This document shows, piece by piece, positions 4,324 through 5,345 of a stretch of DNA of 5,345 nucleotides. The position numbers were made by a program, and so were the translations under genes. Source of the DNA: CAG-877 sp963589235 (GTDB lineage: Bacteria > Bacillota_I > Bacilli_A > RF39 > UBA660). Positions within the stretch are counted from its first letter, which is position 1. Every line of letters starts with the position of its first letter. The DNA lies in assembly GCA_963589235.1 (NCBI GenBank), contig CAVAJX010000116.1:1-5345 (forward strand), given 5' to 3'. The notes beneath the pieces are model-generated. The model did no database searches. It had not been told where the DNA came from and saw only the letters and a program-made list of their open reading frames with translations.

Positions 4324-5277
4324 ATGCTTAGGACTAAGGCATTAAGAAAAATATTTTTAACTACTTTAACATTATTTGTATTACTTACTGTTTTTACTAT
4401 TACTAATTCTAAGACTGAGAATGTATTAAAGACTAATTTAGAAATTGAGGATATAGCTGGATTTAAGACTGATGTTATTTATTTATTAAATGATAAAGGT
4501 TTATTGGTAAAGACTAAAATATTATTAGAAGGAAATACTGCTGAAGAGAAGATTAATAAATTACTTCTTAATTTAACTGAGGGAAGTTCTAATAGTTTTC
4601 CAGAAGGATTAAAGAAACTTATTCCTAAAGGGACAGTAGTTAATAATGTTATGGTTGGTAATAATTTAGTTACAGTTGATTTTTCTAAAGAATTACTTAA
4701 AGTTAGTTCTGATATGGAAAAGCCAATGGTAACAGCTATTGTTTATAGTATATTGGAACTTGGTAATTATGAGGGAGTTAGTATATTAGTTGATGGTAAA
4801 GTATTAGATAAATATCCTAATTCATTAGAAGAGATTCCATCAGTTATTAATAAGAGTATTGGTATAAATAAGAATTTTAGTATTACTACGTATAATAATA
4901 TTAATAAAGTTGTGATATATTATTTGGAAAATATTGATAATAATTTATATTATGTACCAGTTACTAAGTATGTAAATGATGAAAGAGATAAGATTAAGAT
5001 TATAGTTGAAGAGTTGGCTTCTAGTTATATATATGAAAGTAATTTGATGAGTTTTTTAAATAGTAATGTGCGTCTTTTAGATTATAAGGAAGATAATGAT
5101 ATTATGTATCTTAATTTTAATGATTATTTGTTTGATGGAAATGATAAAATTCTAGAAGAAGTTCTTTATAGTTTAGCTTATTCTGTTTTTGATAATTATA
5201 ATGTCTCAATGGTTAGTTTTATGGTCAATGGACAAAGAATTAATTATGTTGATAGGGAAGATAATGTAATTAAATAA
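4324..5277 (+). CDS. gerM: GerM-like sporulation protein with two GerMN domains
   Basis: The 317-residue protein has a basic start (MLRTKALRKIF), a hydrophobic segment at residues 10-27, then two GerMN domains at about 50-161 and 195-307. The first shows IYLLND, a helix with TAEEKINKLLLNLTEG, IPKGT, VTVDFSKELL and a closing SILVDGKVL. The second repeats this order as VIYYLEN, IKIIVEELA, VRLLDY, MYLNFNDYLF and FMVNGQRIN. B. subtilis GerM (about 366 residues) has the same two-domain plan, is a mother-cell lipoprotein, and is needed with SpoIIQ for the SpoIIIA complex to assemble at the septum. Here no cysteine exists anywhere in the protein, so it is not a lipoprotein; the N-terminal segment should serve as the membrane anchor. 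Nearness to spoIIIAH fits a shared job. Thr codons are 14 ACT to 4 ACA by hand count. Confidence 0.9.
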   Translation: MLRTKALRKIFLTTLTLFVLLTVFTITNSKTENVLKTNLEIEDIAGFKTDVIYLLNDKGLLVKTKILLEGNTAEEKINKLLLNLTEGSSNSFPEGLKKLIPKGTVVNNVMVGNNLVTVDFSKELLKVSSDMEKPMVTAIVYSILELGNYEGVSILVDGKVLDKYPNSLEEIPSVINKSIGINKNFSITTYNNINKVVIYYLENIDNNLYYVPVTKYVNDERDKIKIIVEELASSYIYESNLMSFLNSNVRLLDYKEDNDIMYLNFNDYLFDGNDKILEEVLYSLAYSVFDNYNVSMVSFMVNGQRINYVDREDNVIK

Positions 5278-5314
5278 GTGTGGTATTTAGAAAAAGTACG
5301 TAAATTTTTAGACT

Positions 5315-5341
5315 AAATTCCGTTTTTTAATGGAATTTTTT
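5315..5341 (+). terminator. Rho-independent terminator after gerM
   Basis: A 10-bp stem pairs 5315-5324 (aaattccgtt) with 5329-5338 (aatggaattt), with one G-T wobble and a TTTT loop; the T run continues to 5341. It begins 38 bases after the TAA. The stem is AT-rich but the layout is typical, and it closes the cluster on the right. The opposite strand lacks a T tract, so it acts on the + strand only. Confidence 0.72.
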
Positions 5342-5345
5342 CTTT

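Noticed and set aside
1..5345. Alternative genetic code (TGA as Trp), considered because the proteins resemble those of Mollicutes-like gut bacteria
   Set aside because: TGG is used for Trp, no in-frame TGA occurs in the four genes, and sporulation genes argue against a Mycoplasma-type genome.

Overview
The window comes from a low-GC, endospore-forming Firmicute. The DNA is strongly AT-rich, all four genes end in TAA, tryptophan is TGG with no in-frame TGA, and three genes are recognisable sporulation genes. The surface-protein style (VWA domain, Listeria-Bacteroides repeat, C-terminal domain with a GVRP motif) resembles proteins of uncultured gut Bacilli of the former 'Mollicutes-like' or Erysipelotrichia-like groups. 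That placement is inferred from memory of such proteins, not from a search. All genes are on the + strand.

Region 1 (1-3422) is one very large secreted protein whose start lies outside the window. Reading upstream of the first apparent start codon reveals a clear signal peptide. The protein then carries a von Willebrand factor A domain with an intact metal site, an InlB-type B repeat, a conserved linker, a beta-sandwich-like segment, three degenerate repeats each with a cysteine pair, and a C-terminal domain ending in a GVRPSIVL motif. No cell-wall sorting signal is seen. Within the C-terminal domain, 3228-3329 is a sharply bounded island: 24 of 34 codons end in C, against 0 of 15 just before and 0 of 30 just after. 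This looks like the variable region of a diversity-generating retroelement (DGR) target, or a segment converted from a paralog of different composition. No reverse transcriptase or template repeat is in the window. A hairpin terminator closes the gene at 3433-3469.

Region 2 (about 3454-5345) is a compact sporulation cluster: spoIIIAH (3509-4009), gerE (4070-4276) and a double-GerMN gerM homolog (4324-5277), with terminators after gerE and gerM. In Bacillus subtilis, SpoIIIAH is the mother-cell half of the SpoIIIA-SpoIIQ channel, GerM supports that complex, and GerE is a late mother-cell transcription factor. All three fit a mother-cell programme, and CATA-type -10 boxes suitable for sigma E or sigma K lie before each gene. 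spoIIIAH is separated from any other spoIIIA genes at least on the side visible here, and the GerM protein has no lipobox cysteine.

The two regions look functionally unrelated: a terminator separates them and their threonine codon preferences differ. No gap between genes exceeds 100 bases, and there are no tRNA, rRNA, CRISPR or insertion-sequence features.
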